A stretch of DNA of 64,000 nt from Aquisalinus luteolus (GTDB taxonomy: Bacteria; Pseudomonadota; Alphaproteobacteria; Caulobacterales; Parvularculaceae). Location: contig NZ_VCJR02000002.1 in NCBI RefSeq assembly GCF_009712425.2, positions 682,001 through 746,000 on the forward strand. Direction: 5' to 3'. A program made the position numbers and the translations under genes. Below the pieces are notes generated by a model. It saw only the letters and a list, made by a program, of their open reading frames with translations, did not search any database and had not been told where the DNA came from. Within the stretch, counting starts at the first letter, position 1. Each line of letters begins with the position of its first letter. Shown piece by piece: positions 8,921 to 18,946 of this stretch.

Positions 8921-9604
8921 TCAAAAGATCGACAGGATATCTTTGAGTGGTTTCTTCTTCAGCGCATGGGCGGGCACGGTGGCGTCGCCTGCCGGCTTGC
9001 CGACCACAAGGATCAGATAGGGCTTTTCCGTATCCGGCCTTTTCAGGATCCTGTTGAGGAAACTCATCGGGTTCGGCGTGTGGGTCAGCGTTGCGAGGCC
9101 TGCCATGTGCAGCGCGGTGATCAGCATGCCCGTCGCGATGCCGACGCTTTCGTGGATGTAGTAGTTCTTGCGGGTCTCGCCTGCCTCCACGCCGCCGCGG
9201 CGCTGGGCGAAGATGCAGATCAGCCATGGCGCGTCGGTCAGGTGTTCCTTCGTGGCATCAGTGCCAATGGGGGCGAGGGCATCGAGCCATTCGGCGCCGG
9301 CGCGGCCCTCATAGAAGGCGCGCTCTTCCTCTTCGGCGGCGTCACGGATCTGGGCCTTGATATCCGCTTCGCCTACCAGCGCGAAATGCCATGGCTGGTG
9401 GTTGGCGCCGGACGGGGCAGTGCCCGCTGCGGCGATACAGGCCTCGAGAATGTCCTGCGCGACCGGCTCGGTCGAGAAATCCCGGATCGAATGGCGGCGG
9501 CGGATCTGTGCAAGAAACGCCTCTGCCTTCGTGCGCATGTCAGTCTCGGATAAATCCTGCCAGTCGCCCAGCTCAACAAGAGGAATGTGTTTTTCGTCGG
9601 CCAT
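8921..9604 (-). CDS. Nitroreductase-fold flavoprotein of the iodotyrosine deiodinase (IYD) subfamily
   Basis: 227 residues from the ATG at 9604; upstream in-frame starts would add a non-conserved leader. FMN-binding motifs are [10 protein letters not shown] and [15 protein letters not shown]. What marks it as IYD-like is the substrate lid: E94, Y98 and K119 occur with the same spacing (Y to K 21 residues) as human IYD E157, Y161 and K182, and T176 in LTHTPN falls where human T239 contacts FMN N5. The C-terminal [19 protein letters not shown] also matches IYD. In known members this set directs reductive dehalogenation of halotyrosines with FMN. Spacing is read directly; the substrate is inferred, and nitroreduction of another phenol is possible. 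Confidence 0.85.
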   Translation of the reverse strand: MADEKHIPLVELGDWQDLSETDMRTKAEAFLAQIRRRHSIRDFSTEPVAQDILEACIAAAGTAPSGANHQPWHFALVGEADIKAQIRDAAEEEERAFYEGRAGAEWLDALAPIGTDATKEHLTDAPWLICIFAQRRGGVEAGETRKNYYIHESVGIATGMLITALHMAGLATLTHTPNPMSFLNRILKRPDTEKPYLILVVGKPAGDATVPAHALKKKPLKDILSIF

Positions 9605-9695
9605 GTTTGTTGATCCGGTAACGGCTGAGTATCGGCCCATCCTAGACTGTCTGGCCGGGAAGTGAACAAGCACGGCTCAGAAGCGTTCTGCATGC

Positions 9696-10925
9696 ATGGA
9701 AAACAGTGATACGCCCGCTCCCAAGCTCTCCCGTTCCATTTCCCTGCCCTGGCTCGTCTTTTATGGTGTCGGCACGATCCTGGGGGCGGGCATATTCGTC
9801 GTTATCGGCAAGGTGATCGGCGAGGCGGGGGCTCTGACCCCGATAGCCTATCTCATTGCCGGTCTCGTCGCCTTCGCTACGGCGCTCTCCTATGCCGAAA
9901 TCGCGGCGCGCATCCCCACAGCCGGCGGTCCGATTGACTATGTCGAGCGGGCGTCGGGCCTGAAGCATCTGGGCTCGCTTGCCGGCTGGGGGCTGGTGGC
10001 GGCGAACACTGTTTCAGCCGCGACCATCACCAGCGGTTTCATCGGCTATCTCGGCGTCTTCATCGACTTGCCGGACTGGCTTGTGGCGATCGGTATCATC
10101 ATCGCGCTCGCGTCTCTTGCCGCGGTGGGAATGAAGGCGAGCACCATGTTCATGGCCATGACGACGATCATCGGCATGGTGACGCTGGTCGCCGTAGTCT
10201 GGGCCGTGCGCGACGGGCTCGCCGCAACACCGGTCATGCTGGCAGAAGAACTGGGCGGCATTTCGAGCATGGCAGCAATCGGCCTGTTCGGCGGGACGTT
10301 CCTTGCGCTTTATTCCTTCATCGGTTTCGGCGACATGGTGCTGACCGCGGAAGAAGTGAAAAAGGTCGAGAAGACCCTGCCGCGCGCCATCGTCATCGCC
10401 TTTGCTATCGTCTTTGTCTTCTATCTGCTGGTTTCTTCGGCAGTGGTCGGAGCCGGCCCGACCGAACAAATCGCCGAGGCGGAAGCCCCGCTGGTCGCGG
10501 TGGTCGAGCGTGCAGGCTGGCCCGCCTGGCCGGTCGGCATCGCCAGCCTGTTCATCATCGTCAATGGTGCGCTGACGCAGATCATCGGCGCGGCGCGGCT
10601 GCTGATGGATATCGGCCGCGACGGGCGCGGGGCGCCGGGTGTGTTCGGCCAGATCAACCAGCGCACGGGCACGCCCGTGGTCGCGACAATAGCCATCGGT
10701 ACTATCGTGATGCTGCTCGCCGTCTTCGTGCCGCTGAAACAGCTGGCCGAAGCGACCAGCCTGATCATTCTCATCGTCTTTGCTGCAGTGAATCTGTCCT
10801 TGCTTGCGTTAAAAGCCAAATCCCAGCCCGACGGGGTGCCGAACATGTGGATCGGTGTACCGATCATCGGCGCAGTAACAAGTGCCGGTGCGGTGGCGAC
10901 GCAAATCTTGTTGTGGGTTTCGTGA
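9696..10925 (+). CDS. APC-superfamily amino acid permease
   Basis: 409 residues with about twelve hydrophobic segments. The first helix is broken by GTILGAGIFVVIGKVIGEAG, the substrate-binding GxG motif of APC transporters. Other family marks are AFATALSYAEIAARIPTAGG and the region FIGFGDMVLTAEEVKKVEKT with the acidic residues after TM6. No C-terminal extension. It probably moves amino acids or amines across the inner membrane, but the substrate cannot be deduced. It diverges from the IYD-like gene (92 bases between starts), so both may share a control region. Confidence 0.9.
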   Translation: MENSDTPAPKLSRSISLPWLVFYGVGTILGAGIFVVIGKVIGEAGALTPIAYLIAGLVAFATALSYAEIAARIPTAGGPIDYVERASGLKHLGSLAGWGLVAANTVSAATITSGFIGYLGVFIDLPDWLVAIGIIIALASLAAVGMKASTMFMAMTTIIGMVTLVAVVWAVRDGLAATPVMLAEELGGISSMAAIGLFGGTFLALYSFIGFGDMVLTAEEVKKVEKTLPRAIVIAFAIVFVFYLLVSSAVVGAGPTEQIAEAEAPLVAVVERAGWPAWPVGIASLFIIVNGALTQIIGAARLLMDIGRDGRGAPGVFGQINQRTGTPVVATIAIGTIVMLLAVFVPLKQLAEATSLIILIVFAAVNLSLLALKAKSQPDGVPNMWIGVPIIGAVTSAGAVATQILLWVS

Positions 10926-10935
10926 GGCCTCTGGC

Positions 10936-12849
10936 CTATCGCCTGCCGAACAGGCGTTCAATGTCGGCGAGCTTCAGCTCGACATAGGTCGGGCGGCCAT
11001 GATTGCATTGTCCGGAATGGGGGGTTGCCTCCATCTGACGCAGGAGGGCGTTCATTTCTTCCGTGGTCAGACGGCGCCCGGCACGGACGGAGCCGCGACA
11101 GGCCATGTTGCCGCAAATCTCCTGCAGTTTCTCTTTCAGGGCCAGCCCTTCGCCGAGCGAGGAGATTTCCTCGGCTAGCGAGCGAACCATGCCCTGTACG
11201 TCCGTCTTACCCAAGAGGGCTGGCGTTTCGCGCACGATGACCGCGCCGTCGCCAAACGGTTCCAGCTTCAGGCCAAGCTCTGCGAATTCCCCGGCTCGCT
11301 CGGTCAGGGCATCGGCCTCTGCCTGATCGAGTTCCACGACTTCCGGGATCAGCAGCCCTTGGCTGGCGACACCGCCCTGGGCCAGCGCCTTTTTCATGCG
11401 CTCATAGACGAGGCGTTCATGGGCGGCATGCTGGTCGACGATGACGAGGCCATCCTGTGTCTGCGCGACAATATAAGTCTCGTGCAGCTGGGCGCGCGCC
11501 GCGCCGAGGGGGTAATTCCTTGGTGGCTCTTGCGGGGCGTGTTCCGGCTCCGGCTCATGGCGGGCGGTGGGCGTGTCAAACCCTGAAAAGCTCTCTCCGC
11601 TTTCCTCTGCTCCGCCTGCAGGGGCATAACTCTCCGCAAACGGATTGTCGCGGTTGAAGTCATCACGCCGGAAGCTTTGCGGGCTGGCGCCGCTGTAGCG
11701 CTGTTGCGGCTGGTAGCTGCCCTGAAGGGGGGCTGCACTCTGCTGGCCTTCCGTCTGCATACGGCCAAGCGCATAACCTGCGACGGTGGTCGAGGCGCGG
11801 TGGCCGGCCTCTGCCAGCGCATGACGCAGGGCAGAAACGATCAGCCCCCTTACCATCCCGGCATCGCGGAAGCGTACTTCCGTTTTCGCCGGGTGCACGT
11901 TCACATCGACCTGGGATGGCGGCATGTCGAGAAACAGAGTCACGGCGGGGTGCCGGTCGCGGGCGAGGAAGTCGGCATAGGCGCCGCGGATCGCGCCGAT
12001 GATCAGCCGGTCCTTCACCGGGCGGCCATTGACGAACAGGAACTGCTTGTCGGGCAGGCCGCGGTTGAAGGTCGGCAGCCCGGCAAAGCCCGTCAGCCGG
12101 ACATCCTCGCGGGTGGTGTCGAGGGCCAGCGCATTGTCGCCAAAATCACGGCCCATCACGGCGGCCTGGCGGGCGAGCGCGCCCTCCCGCGTGTCAGGCT
12201 CGGCCTTGTAGTCGAACATCTTCCGGCCGTTGGACGACAGGGCAAAGCCGACATCATGGCGGGCCATGGCGAGCTTCTTCAGCACTTCGGAGATCGCCAT
12301 CGTCTCGGCCCGGTCGGTCTTGAGGAATTTCAGGCGAGCGGGTGTCGCGTAGAAAAGATCGCGCACCTCGATCCGCGTGCCGTGACCGGCGAAGGCTGCA
12401 GGCGCGGGGCCATCGAGCTTGCCGCCGTGCACGGAGAGTTTCGCCGCGTTCAGCCCCTCGGGTCGCGACAGGATATCCAGCCGGGCAACGGCGCCGATGG
12501 AGGGCAGCGCCTCGCCGCGAAAGCCCATGGTAGCGATATTGGTCAGGTCGTAGTCGCCGGCATCGGACGGGGCGAGCTTCGACGTCGCATGCCGTTCGAT
12601 CGCCAGCAGCATCGAAGCTTCGTCCATGCCGCAGCCATTGTCGGTGACGCTCATCGACGCCTTGCCACCATCGCGAATGTCGATCTCTATCCGCGTCGCC
12701 CCGGCATCTAGGGAGTTCTCGACCAGTTCCTTGATCACCGCCGCCGGTCGCTCGATGACCTCGCCTGCGGCGATGCGGTTGACGGCATCTGGCGGCAGGC
12801 GGTGGATCGCCGGGCGGGGATTGTCGGACTTTCGGGCAGTGGCACTCAT
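10936..12849 (-). CDS. mutL: DNA mismatch repair protein MutL
   Basis: 637 residues. The GHKL ATPase N-terminus is complete: [31 protein letters not shown] (catalytic Glu and Asn), DNGCGMD, HATSKL and [13 protein letters not shown] proline/serine/glutamine-rich linker at about 340-450 leads to the dimerisation domain. That domain carries [12 protein letters not shown], which fits the endonuclease metal motif DQHA(X)2E(X)4E, together with [12 protein letters not shown] and CNHGRPT. E. coli MutL lacks these, so this protein probably nicks DNA itself in a MutH-free repair system. Neither mutS nor mutH is nearby. Confidence 0.96.
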   Translation of the reverse strand: MSATARKSDNPRPAIHRLPPDAVNRIAAGEVIERPAAVIKELVENSLDAGATRIEIDIRDGGKASMSVTDNGCGMDEASMLLAIERHATSKLAPSDAGDYDLTNIATMGFRGEALPSIGAVARLDILSRPEGLNAAKLSVHGGKLDGPAPAAFAGHGTRIEVRDLFYATPARLKFLKTDRAETMAISEVLKKLAMARHDVGFALSSNGRKMFDYKAEPDTREGALARQAAVMGRDFGDNALALDTTREDVRLTGFAGLPTFNRGLPDKQFLFVNGRPVKDRLIIGAIRGAYADFLARDRHPAVTLFLDMPPSQVDVNVHPAKTEVRFRDAGMVRGLIVSALRHALAEAGHRASTTVAGYALGRMQTEGQQSAAPLQGSYQPQQRYSGASPQSFRRDDFNRDNPFAESYAPAGGAEESGESFSGFDTPTARHEPEPEHAPQEPPRNYPLGAARAQLHETYIVAQTQDGLVIVDQHAAHERLVYERMKKALAQGGVASQGLLIPEVVELDQAEADALTERAGEFAELGLKLEPFGDGAVIVRETPALLGKTDVQGMVRSLAEEISSLGEGLALKEKLQEICGNMACRGSVRAGRRLTTEEMNALLRQMEATPHSGQCNHGRPTYVELKLADIERLFGRR

Positions 12850-12901
12850 CAGGCCATTATGCGCCCCGGGACTGATTCGTTAACAGCGGCGCTTTTCCAC
12901 A

Positions 12902-13750
12902 CTAATTGCGCGGATCGAGACCTGAAAAGTCGAACAGGGCGGGGTCGAGCATGTGGCCGGGCTTCACGTGGGACAGGGCGCGGAATATCGTTTCCTTGCG
13001 GCCGGGGCTCTTGCGTTCCCACTCATCCAGCAATTGCTTCATCGCCTGGCGCTGGAGCCCGTCCTGCGAGCCGCAAAGGTCGCAGGGGATGATAGGAAAG
13101 GACAGGGCAGCGGCGTATTTGGCCAGGTCGTCCTCGGCACACAGGGCGAGCGGGCGCAACACGGTCAGGTCGCCTTCGTCGTTGAGCAGCTTGGGCGGCA
13201 TCGCAGCGAGGGTGCCGCCATGGAACAGGTTCAGCAGGAACGTCTCCAGCGCATCCTCACGGTGATGGCCGAGGACGACGGACGTGCAGCCTTCCTCCCG
13301 CGCAATGCGATAGAGATTGCCCCGGCGCAGGCGTGAGCAGAGCGAGCAATAGGTCTTGCCCGCCGGAACCTTCTCGGTGACGACGGAATAGGTGTCGCGA
13401 TACTCGATCCGATGGGTGATGCCATGCTGGTTGAGGAAATCCGGGATGGTGCTGGACGGAAAGCCGGGCTGGCCCTGGTCGAGATTGCAGGCGAGCAGGT
13501 CTGCCTGCAACAGGCCCTGCGCCTTCAGGTCCATCAGGATACCGAGCATCGCCCAAGAATCCTTGCCGCCAGACAGGCAAACCAGCCATTTTTCCGGTTT
13601 AGCGGGCTGACCATCTTGCTGCATGCCATAGGTGTCGATCGCCTCACGAGTCAGGCGGTTCAGGCGCTTGCGCAGCTTGTTGAAGGCGGTCGTCTGCGGC
13701 GCGTGACGCAGCAGGGCGATGGCATCCGGGTGGTCGAGAAGGTCCGTCAT
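12902..13750 (-). CDS. ttcA: TtcA-type tRNA 2-thiocytidine synthetase
   Basis: 282 residues. PP-loop ATPase motif [15 protein letters not shown], followed by the cysteine pair in [14 protein letters not shown] that binds the 4Fe-4S cluster, and a second conserved C-x2-C ([14 protein letters not shown]). The [18 protein letters not shown] stretch is a family signature. TtcA inserts sulfur at cytidine 32 of certain tRNAs in an ATP- and cluster-dependent reaction. It is transcribed in the same direction as mutL (52 bases upstream of it) and may share its message. Confidence 0.92.
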   Translation of the reverse strand: MTDLLDHPDAIALLRHAPQTTAFNKLRKRLNRLTREAIDTYGMQQDGQPAKPEKWLVCLSGGKDSWAMLGILMDLKAQGLLQADLLACNLDQGQPGFPSSTIPDFLNQHGITHRIEYRDTYSVVTEKVPAGKTYCSLCSRLRRGNLYRIAREEGCTSVVLGHHREDALETFLLNLFHGGTLAAMPPKLLNDEGDLTVLRPLALCAEDDLAKYAAALSFPIIPCDLCGSQDGLQRQAMKQLLDEWERKSPGRKETIFRALSHVKPGHMLDPALFDFSGLDPRN

Positions 13751-13793
13751 GCCATCGCCTTTAGCGGTTCTGCGGTATGTTTACCAGCGCCTC

Positions 13794-14405
13794 CTACCAG
13801 CGCCGGTAGGCAAAGGCATTCAGTGCATCGCGAGCGAGGCGCACATCGAACTGGCGCTCGTCGATATACCGGCGCAGGCGGCGAATGTCGCCGGAGAGGT
13901 CATCGAGCCGACTGCGATATTCATTTTCCGGCAGTTTCGTCCCGTCCTTGCGCTGGCGCTTGCGCAGATCTTCTATATCGTCTTCCTTGTCGTCGATCTG
14001 GGCATACAGACTGTTCAGGGCATTTTCCGCCGAGCGCAGGTTCGATTCGAGGCGATAGAGCTCGCGGCCTTCATTGTACGCAGCGAGGAATTCCGGCTCC
14101 AGCTCGACTGGGCAGACATTGCTGTAGCTTGATCCGCGCGAGCCGACTTCAAAGCCGTTGCGCGGCGTGCAATAGGTTCGAAGCCCGTCTTCATAGCCGC
14201 GATTATAGGCTGTCAGGTCTGCTTCCACGCCATATTCACGACACTGATTAACGCGGGTTTCCAGTGTCGAATAAGCCGCACCGTTGACCCCGTCATTGGC
14301 CCCGATTGCTGCCCAGTTGGCGGTCAGGCAGTCATCCTCTGACATCGACACGCAGCCGCCAAGCGCGACGCAGGCGATGAATAGTCCGGTCAGTTTCTTG
14401 AACAT
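13794..14405 (-). CDS. DUF2799-type lipoprotein
   Basis: 203 residues from ATG 14405, which follows a good ribosome site (GGGAGG); a longer frame upstream has no such site. Signal peptide with lipobox VALGGC, so a lipidated envelope protein. The body contains repeating patterns around Cys residues (DDCLTANWAAIGANDGVNG, NQCREYGVEADLTAYNRGYE, DGLRTYC) typical of DUF2799, then a long charged coiled-coil region from about residue 120 (LESNLRSAENALNSLYAQID... DDLSGDIRRLRRYIDERQFD). Function not known. Confidence 0.8.
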   Translation of the reverse strand: MFKKLTGLFIACVALGGCVSMSEDDCLTANWAAIGANDGVNGAAYSTLETRVNQCREYGVEADLTAYNRGYEDGLRTYCTPRNGFEVGSRGSSYSNVCPVELEPEFLAAYNEGRELYRLESNLRSAENALNSLYAQIDDKEDDIEDLRKRQRKDGTKLPENEYRSRLDDLSGDIRRLRRYIDERQFDVRLARDALNAFAYRRW

Positions 14406-14513
14406 CGTGGTTCCTCCCTTCGACCCTCTCTTTACATGACAGAATAGCAATGTGGCGGCACTGTGTCAGCATAATGTGCACGGGCGGGATGATAATCACG
14501 AACGGGAGCGCCC

Positions 14514-14548
14514 AAGAAAAAAGCCGCCCGCATTGCGGACGGCTTTTG
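14514..14548 (-). terminator. Rho-independent terminator of the ileS-lspA-DUF3035 operon
   Basis: Read leftward, a stem built from AAGCCGTCCGC and GCGGGCGGCTT with a short AAT loop is followed by TTTTTTCTT. It sits 24 bases after the DUF3035 stop codon. Confidence 0.85.
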
Positions 14549-14571
14549 AAAAGTCCAGTTTCCCGAAAGTT

Positions 14572-15129
14572 CTAGCGGATGCCAGGCAGGTTCAGGATTT
14601 TCGCATCGCGCTTGATCGTCACTTCCTGACCGCCGGTGACGTTCTCGATGGACTGGCGGCGTTTTTCCAGCCAGTCATTCGGATCGTCGACACGCAGCGG
14701 TGCGGCTTCGTCATCGATCGTACCGTTGTTCACTTTCCAGAACAGCAGGCGGTTGGCGAGGCTGTCATCCTTTTCGGCCCAGCCGCCATTTTCGGCAGAA
14801 AGGATCGAACGGATGTTCGGATCTACATCGAGTGCACCGGATTGCTGGATCAGGACAAGCTCACCCTGGCTCGGTGGCTGGGAGGTCTGGTCACCGACGA
14901 GCAGCTGCTGGGCGCGTTGCGACGGGGATTGTTCCTGTGGGCGCGTCTCACCGGGCTTTGGCGGGCGCAGGGAATAATCCGGCGGAATGGTCAGCGGGGC
15001 CTTGGTGACGATGGCAAACTCGTCCGGCGGGTTTTTGCCGCCGCCAATGGCAGAGCGCAGGCTGGAGCAGCCGCTGGCGGCCAGGCCAACAAGGGCAATG
15101 GCCAGAACCGTGCGATAAAACGCTTGCAT
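14572..15129 (-). CDS. DUF3035-family lipoprotein
   Basis: 185 residues from ATG 15129, preceded by AGGGAG; upstream in-frame codons would destroy the signal peptide. MQAFYRTVLAIALVGLAASG leads to lipobox LAASGC, so it is anchored as a lipoprotein, presumably in the outer membrane. The mature part has the family core PPDEFAIVTKAPLTIPPDY and SLRPPKPGETRP, then a Gln/Ser-rich segment. DUF3035 genes regularly follow lspA in alphaproteobacteria, as here, and the protein would itself need LspA processing. Biochemical role unknown. Confidence 0.88.
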   Translation of the reverse strand: MQAFYRTVLAIALVGLAASGCSSLRSAIGGGKNPPDEFAIVTKAPLTIPPDYSLRPPKPGETRPQEQSPSQRAQQLLVGDQTSQPPSQGELVLIQQSGALDVDPNIRSILSAENGGWAEKDDSLANRLLFWKVNNGTIDDEAAPLRVDDPNDWLEKRRQSIENVTGGQEVTIKRDAKILNLPGIR

Positions 15130-15190
15130 GGGTAACTCCCTGTAACTTCTGGCGGACACTATAACGCCGCTGTTCGCCGGATAAAAGCCG

Positions 15191-15808
15191 TTAACCGTGC
15201 TCTTGTCCAGCCTTGCTTGACTTGCTTGCCGCTTTCTCACGTTCGAGGCGTGGAGTCACGAAGAATGCGTCATAGAGCAGGCAGGCGACGCCAACATTGA
15301 TGCCCGCATCGGCGATATTGAAGACCCAGGGGAAATAAAGCCCTGAAAAATCAAGGAAATCGACAACGGCGCCATAGACGATGCGGTCATAGGCATTGCC
15401 CAGCGCCCCGCCGATGATCAGCCCGACACCCAGCGCCGCGACCCGCCGTTTCAGCGAGGCGAGCCAGTAAATCAGCGCGATCGAGACACCGACCTGCAGG
15501 ATCGACAGGCCAATGCGGGAGGTCATGCCCCCCGCGAACAGCCCGAAACTGACGCCGCGATTCCACACCATGGTCAGGTCGAAAATCTGCGAGATCTCGA
15601 TCTGGCCGCAATAACGCGGGTTGGTCGGCGAGCAGAGCGGGCCGGCGAGCGTGTCATTGCGCAGGACGAGGAACTTCGTCAGCTGGTCGAGGACGATGAC
15701 CACGGCAGAAAGAATGAGCGCGAAATGGGCATATGAATTCCTTGCGATCTGGTGGCGCCAGATCCGGAACCGTTTGCCCGGCCGCAATCCTTTCTTGCCG
15801 CTTGCCAT
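15191..15808 (-). CDS. lspA: Lipoprotein signal peptidase II
   Basis: 205 residues, longer than the usual 160-170 because of a basic N-terminal extension (MASGKKGLRPGKRFRIWRHQ) and a charged tail. Four membrane segments. The two catalytic aspartates are D150 in AVVDFLDF and D167 in FNIADAGINVG; NRGVSFGLF and GGALGNAYDRI are also conserved. It cleaves prolipoproteins after lipidation at the inner-membrane outer face. It starts 3 bases after ileS ends, the classic ileS-lspA arrangement. Several substrates with lipoboxes are encoded in this window. Confidence 0.96.
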   Translation of the reverse strand: MASGKKGLRPGKRFRIWRHQIARNSYAHFALILSAVVIVLDQLTKFLVLRNDTLAGPLCSPTNPRYCGQIEISQIFDLTMVWNRGVSFGLFAGGMTSRIGLSILQVGVSIALIYWLASLKRRVAALGVGLIIGGALGNAYDRIVYGAVVDFLDFSGLYFPWVFNIADAGINVGVACLLYDAFFVTPRLEREKAASKSSKAGQEHG

Positions 15809-15811
15809 CCG

Positions 15812-18709
15812 CTAGCCCGCCACCTTGTCATGGGCGGCAACAGCATCCTCGCAGCGATTGCACAGTTCGTGGGTTTCGGTGACCTCCGGCAGTATGCGCC
15901 AGCAGCGCGAGCATTTCCCGCCATCTGCACGGGCAGGAACGACACCGATGCCGGCGATGTCTTCCATGCGGAAGGCGTTCGCCGGAACCGGATCGCCGGT
16001 CAGCGTGATGGCAGAGGTGATGCACAGCTCGGCCATGTCGACGGAGGAGGCTGTCTCCAGCGTTGCCTTGTCCTCGATATGGACGACCGGGGCGGCTTCG
16101 AGCGAGGCACCGATGCGCTTCTCGCGGCGTTCCACTTCCAGCGCGCCGGTGATGACGCGGCGGACCTTGCGGATTGTGCCCCATTTCCCGGCCAAGGCCT
16201 CGTCTTTCCACTCTTCCGGTGCCTGCAGGAACAAGCGCAGGTGAACGGAAGAAGCAGACTGTTCCGGATGGCGGGAGAGATAGGCCTCTTCCGCCGTGAA
16301 CGGACAGATCGGCGCGAGCCAGCGCATCAGGTAGTCGAGCAGGATATTCATCACCGTGCGCGCGGCCATGCGGCCCGGATCGTCCGGGCGGTCGCAATAA
16401 AGGCTGTCCTTGCGGATATCGAGATAGAGCGAGGACAGGTCGATGGAGCAGAAATCCGACAGGCGACGCCAGACGGTCTTGAAGTCATAGGCCTGGTAGG
16501 CCGCCGTGATCTCGCCATCCAGCTTGTGCAGCAGGTGCAGCACATAGCGCTCCAGTTCCGGCATGTCCTCCGGCTCGACTTCCTCCGTAGGCGCATAATT
16601 GGCAACGGCGCCGAGCAGGTAGCGCAGCGTGTTGCGCAGCTTGCGATAGCCGTCAACGGCGGAGCCGATGATCTCCTCGCCGATGCGCAGATCTTCGGAA
16701 TAGTCGGCACTGGCGACCCAGATGCGCAGGATGTCGGCGCCGTATTTCTGGGTGACTTCCGCCGGGTCGGTCACATTGCCCTCGGTCTTGGACATCTTCC
16801 GGCCCTGCTCGTCGAGGACGAAGCCATGGGTCAGCACCGCCTTGTAAGGCGCGCGACCGCGTGTGCCGCAGCTCTCCAGCAGGGACGACTGGAACCATCC
16901 GCGATGCTGGTCGGAGCCTTCCAGATAGAGGTCGGCTGGTGCGGTCAGGTCGTTGCGGCCTTCCAGCACAAACGCGTGGGTCGAGCCGGAATCGAACCAG
17001 ACATCGAGGATATCCTCGACCTTCTCATAATCCTCGGCCTTGTACTTGTCGCCGAGGAAGTCCTGCGCCGGGGTATCGAACCAGGCATCGGCACCGCGCT
17101 CTGCGATCGCCATGCGGATGCGGTTGTTAACGGCCTCATCGTTCAGCGGCTCGCCGGTCTTCTTGCTGGCAAAGATGGTGATCGGCACGCCCCAGGCACG
17201 CTGGCGGGAGACCAGCCAGTCCGGGCGGCCCTCGACCATGGTGCGGATGCGGTTGCGCCCACTTTCGGGATAGAACTTTGTGTCGGCGATGGCTTGCAGT
17301 GCTGTGTCGCGCAGGCCGCCTGTGCCAGTCCCGCCCATGCGGATGAACCATTGTGGTGTCGCCCGCCGGATGACCGGCGCCTTGGATCGCCAGGAGTGGG
17401 CGTCGCGGATCGTCGTCAGGCCACGGGCCAAAAGCGTGCCCTGTTCGGCGAGCAGGCGCATGACTTCCGGGTTCGCCTTGCCGGGTTCGCCAAGCTTCTT
17501 GCCGGAGGTGCGGATGATGTCGAGACCGCGCAGGGGTTCGGGCACTTCATCCGTGTAGCAACCGCTTTCGTCGACAATCTGGCGGATGTCGCCGGTCGAG
17601 CGGCCCGACGCGACGAAGACGTTGTAGTCGTCCTCGCCATGGGCAGGGGCGGTATGCACGAAACCCGTACCGGCATCGTCGGTGACGTGGTCACCGGCGA
17701 GCATGGCGATGTCGTGCTGCCAGAACGGATCGAGCCCGGCGAGCGGATGGCTCAGCTTGTAGGAAGCCGGGTCTTCGGCATCGGCGACGCGGGTCCACTC
17801 GGAGATCTTTGCGGCATCCTTGACGCTGTCGGCCAGCGCATCGGCGAGCAGCAGCTTTTCGCCAACCTTAGCATAAGGCGCAAAGCCCAGCTCTTCCTCG
17901 CTCATCACGGCGGTCACTTCGTAGACACCATAGGAGATCGAGGTGTTGTAGGAGACCGCCTGGTTAGACGGGATGGTCCATGGCGTGGTCGTCCAGATCA
18001 CGACGGAGGTGTTGTCGGCATTCTTGACCGGGAACTTCACCCAGATCACCGGCACCTTTCGGTCGTGATATTCGACCTCTGCTTCGGCGAGCGCGGTCTG
18101 TTCGACCGGCGACCACATCACCGGCTTGGCACCGCGATAGACGAGGCCGTTCTCGATGAACTTCAGGAACTCACCGACGATGGCAGCCTCGGAAGCGAAC
18201 TTCATCGTCGTATACGGGTCAGCCCAGTCGCCTTCGATGCCGAGACGGCGGAACTCACCCTTCTGGATGTCGATCCACTTGGCGGCATAGTCGCGGCAGG
18301 CCTGGCGGAATTCGGACGGCGGCACGTCGGCCTTGGCCTTGCCCTTTTCCTTGTATTGCTTTTCCACCTGCCATTCGATCGGCAGGCCGTGGCAGTCCCA
18401 GCCCGGCACGTAATTGGCGTTGAAACCCGACATCTGGCGCGAGCGCACGACGATATCCTTCAGCACCTTGTTCAGGGCATGGCCGATATGAAGGTGTCCG
18501 TTGGCGTAGGGCGGGCCATCGTGAAGGGTGAAGGCCGGGCGGTCCGCCGCCTCAACGCGCAGTTTCTCGTAGAGGCCCATCTCCTCCCAGCGTTTCAGGT
18601 GCTCCGGCTCTGCCTTGGGCAGGCCCGCGCGCATGGGGAAATCGGTGGTCGGCAGGAAAAGCGTATCGCGGTAGTCGCGCCCTGACGGCGCTTTCTTGTC
18701 ATCAGCCAT
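15812..18709 (-). CDS. ileS: Isoleucine--tRNA ligase
   Basis: 965 residues, normal for a bacterial type-1 IleRS. Class I signatures are PPYANGHLHIGHALNKVLKD (HIGH) and LDEQGRKMSKTEGNVTDP (KMSKS). The editing domain includes WTTTPWTIPSNQAVSYN. The C-terminus carries the zinc knuckle C-x2-C...C-x2-C (KCSRCWRILPEV, LCNRCEDAV), present in mupirocin-sensitive type enzymes. First gene of an operon with lspA and DUF3035. Confidence 0.97.
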   Translation of the reverse strand: MADDKKAPSGRDYRDTLFLPTTDFPMRAGLPKAEPEHLKRWEEMGLYEKLRVEAADRPAFTLHDGPPYANGHLHIGHALNKVLKDIVVRSRQMSGFNANYVPGWDCHGLPIEWQVEKQYKEKGKAKADVPPSEFRQACRDYAAKWIDIQKGEFRRLGIEGDWADPYTTMKFASEAAIVGEFLKFIENGLVYRGAKPVMWSPVEQTALAEAEVEYHDRKVPVIWVKFPVKNADNTSVVIWTTTPWTIPSNQAVSYNTSISYGVYEVTAVMSEEELGFAPYAKVGEKLLLADALADSVKDAAKISEWTRVADAEDPASYKLSHPLAGLDPFWQHDIAMLAGDHVTDDAGTGFVHTAPAHGEDDYNVFVASGRSTGDIRQIVDESGCYTDEVPEPLRGLDIIRTSGKKLGEPGKANPEVMRLLAEQGTLLARGLTTIRDAHSWRSKAPVIRRATPQWFIRMGGTGTGGLRDTALQAIADTKFYPESGRNRIRTMVEGRPDWLVSRQRAWGVPITIFASKKTGEPLNDEAVNNRIRMAIAERGADAWFDTPAQDFLGDKYKAEDYEKVEDILDVWFDSGSTHAFVLEGRNDLTAPADLYLEGSDQHRGWFQSSLLESCGTRGRAPYKAVLTHGFVLDEQGRKMSKTEGNVTDPAEVTQKYGADILRIWVASADYSEDLRIGEEIIGSAVDGYRKLRNTLRYLLGAVANYAPTEEVEPEDMPELERYVLHLLHKLDGEITAAYQAYDFKTVWRRLSDFCSIDLSSLYLDIRKDSLYCDRPDDPGRMAARTVMNILLDYLMRWLAPICPFTAEEAYLSRHPEQSASSVHLRLFLQAPEEWKDEALAGKWGTIRKVRRVITGALEVERREKRIGASLEAAPVVHIEDKATLETASSVDMAELCITSAITLTGDPVPANAFRMEDIAGIGVVPARADGGKCSRCWRILPEVTETHELCNRCEDAVAAHDKVAG

Positions 18710-18894
18710 GGTCGGTCAGTTCTGTCTGTCTCTAGGGGGAAGTCTCTAGCGCGGGTTACCGCGCGGCGCAAAAGGTTTCGCCCGGACTCAAGCAGCCGAT
18801 ACGGCGCCGGAGGCCGGGCCGGTAATTCGCTGGGAGAATATGCTTGCCAGGCTGCACATGAGGAACAGCTTTTACGGATCATGACATCAGAGGC

Positions 18895-18927
18895 AAGAAA
18901 AAAGGCCCGGAGCGTCCGGGCCTTTTA
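18895..18927. terminator. Bidirectional Rho-independent terminator
   Basis: Stem AAAAGGCCCGGA / TCCGGGCCTTTT with a 4-base loop, 20 bases after the DUF3011 gene stop on the minus strand. The A/T tails on both sides allow action in either direction. Confidence 0.85.
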
Positions 18928-18946
18928 GATTCGATGGTTGCCGCTC

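Noticed and set aside
15752-18685. A 977-residue open frame on the plus strand
   Set aside because: It is antisense to ileS, which has HIGH and KMSKS and full length. Its own sequence has no recognisable motifs.
18710-18894. Possible tRNA or small RNA between ileS and DUF3011
   Set aside because: No cloverleaf or conserved T-loop sequence was found; only the ileS upstream region and one terminator are seen.
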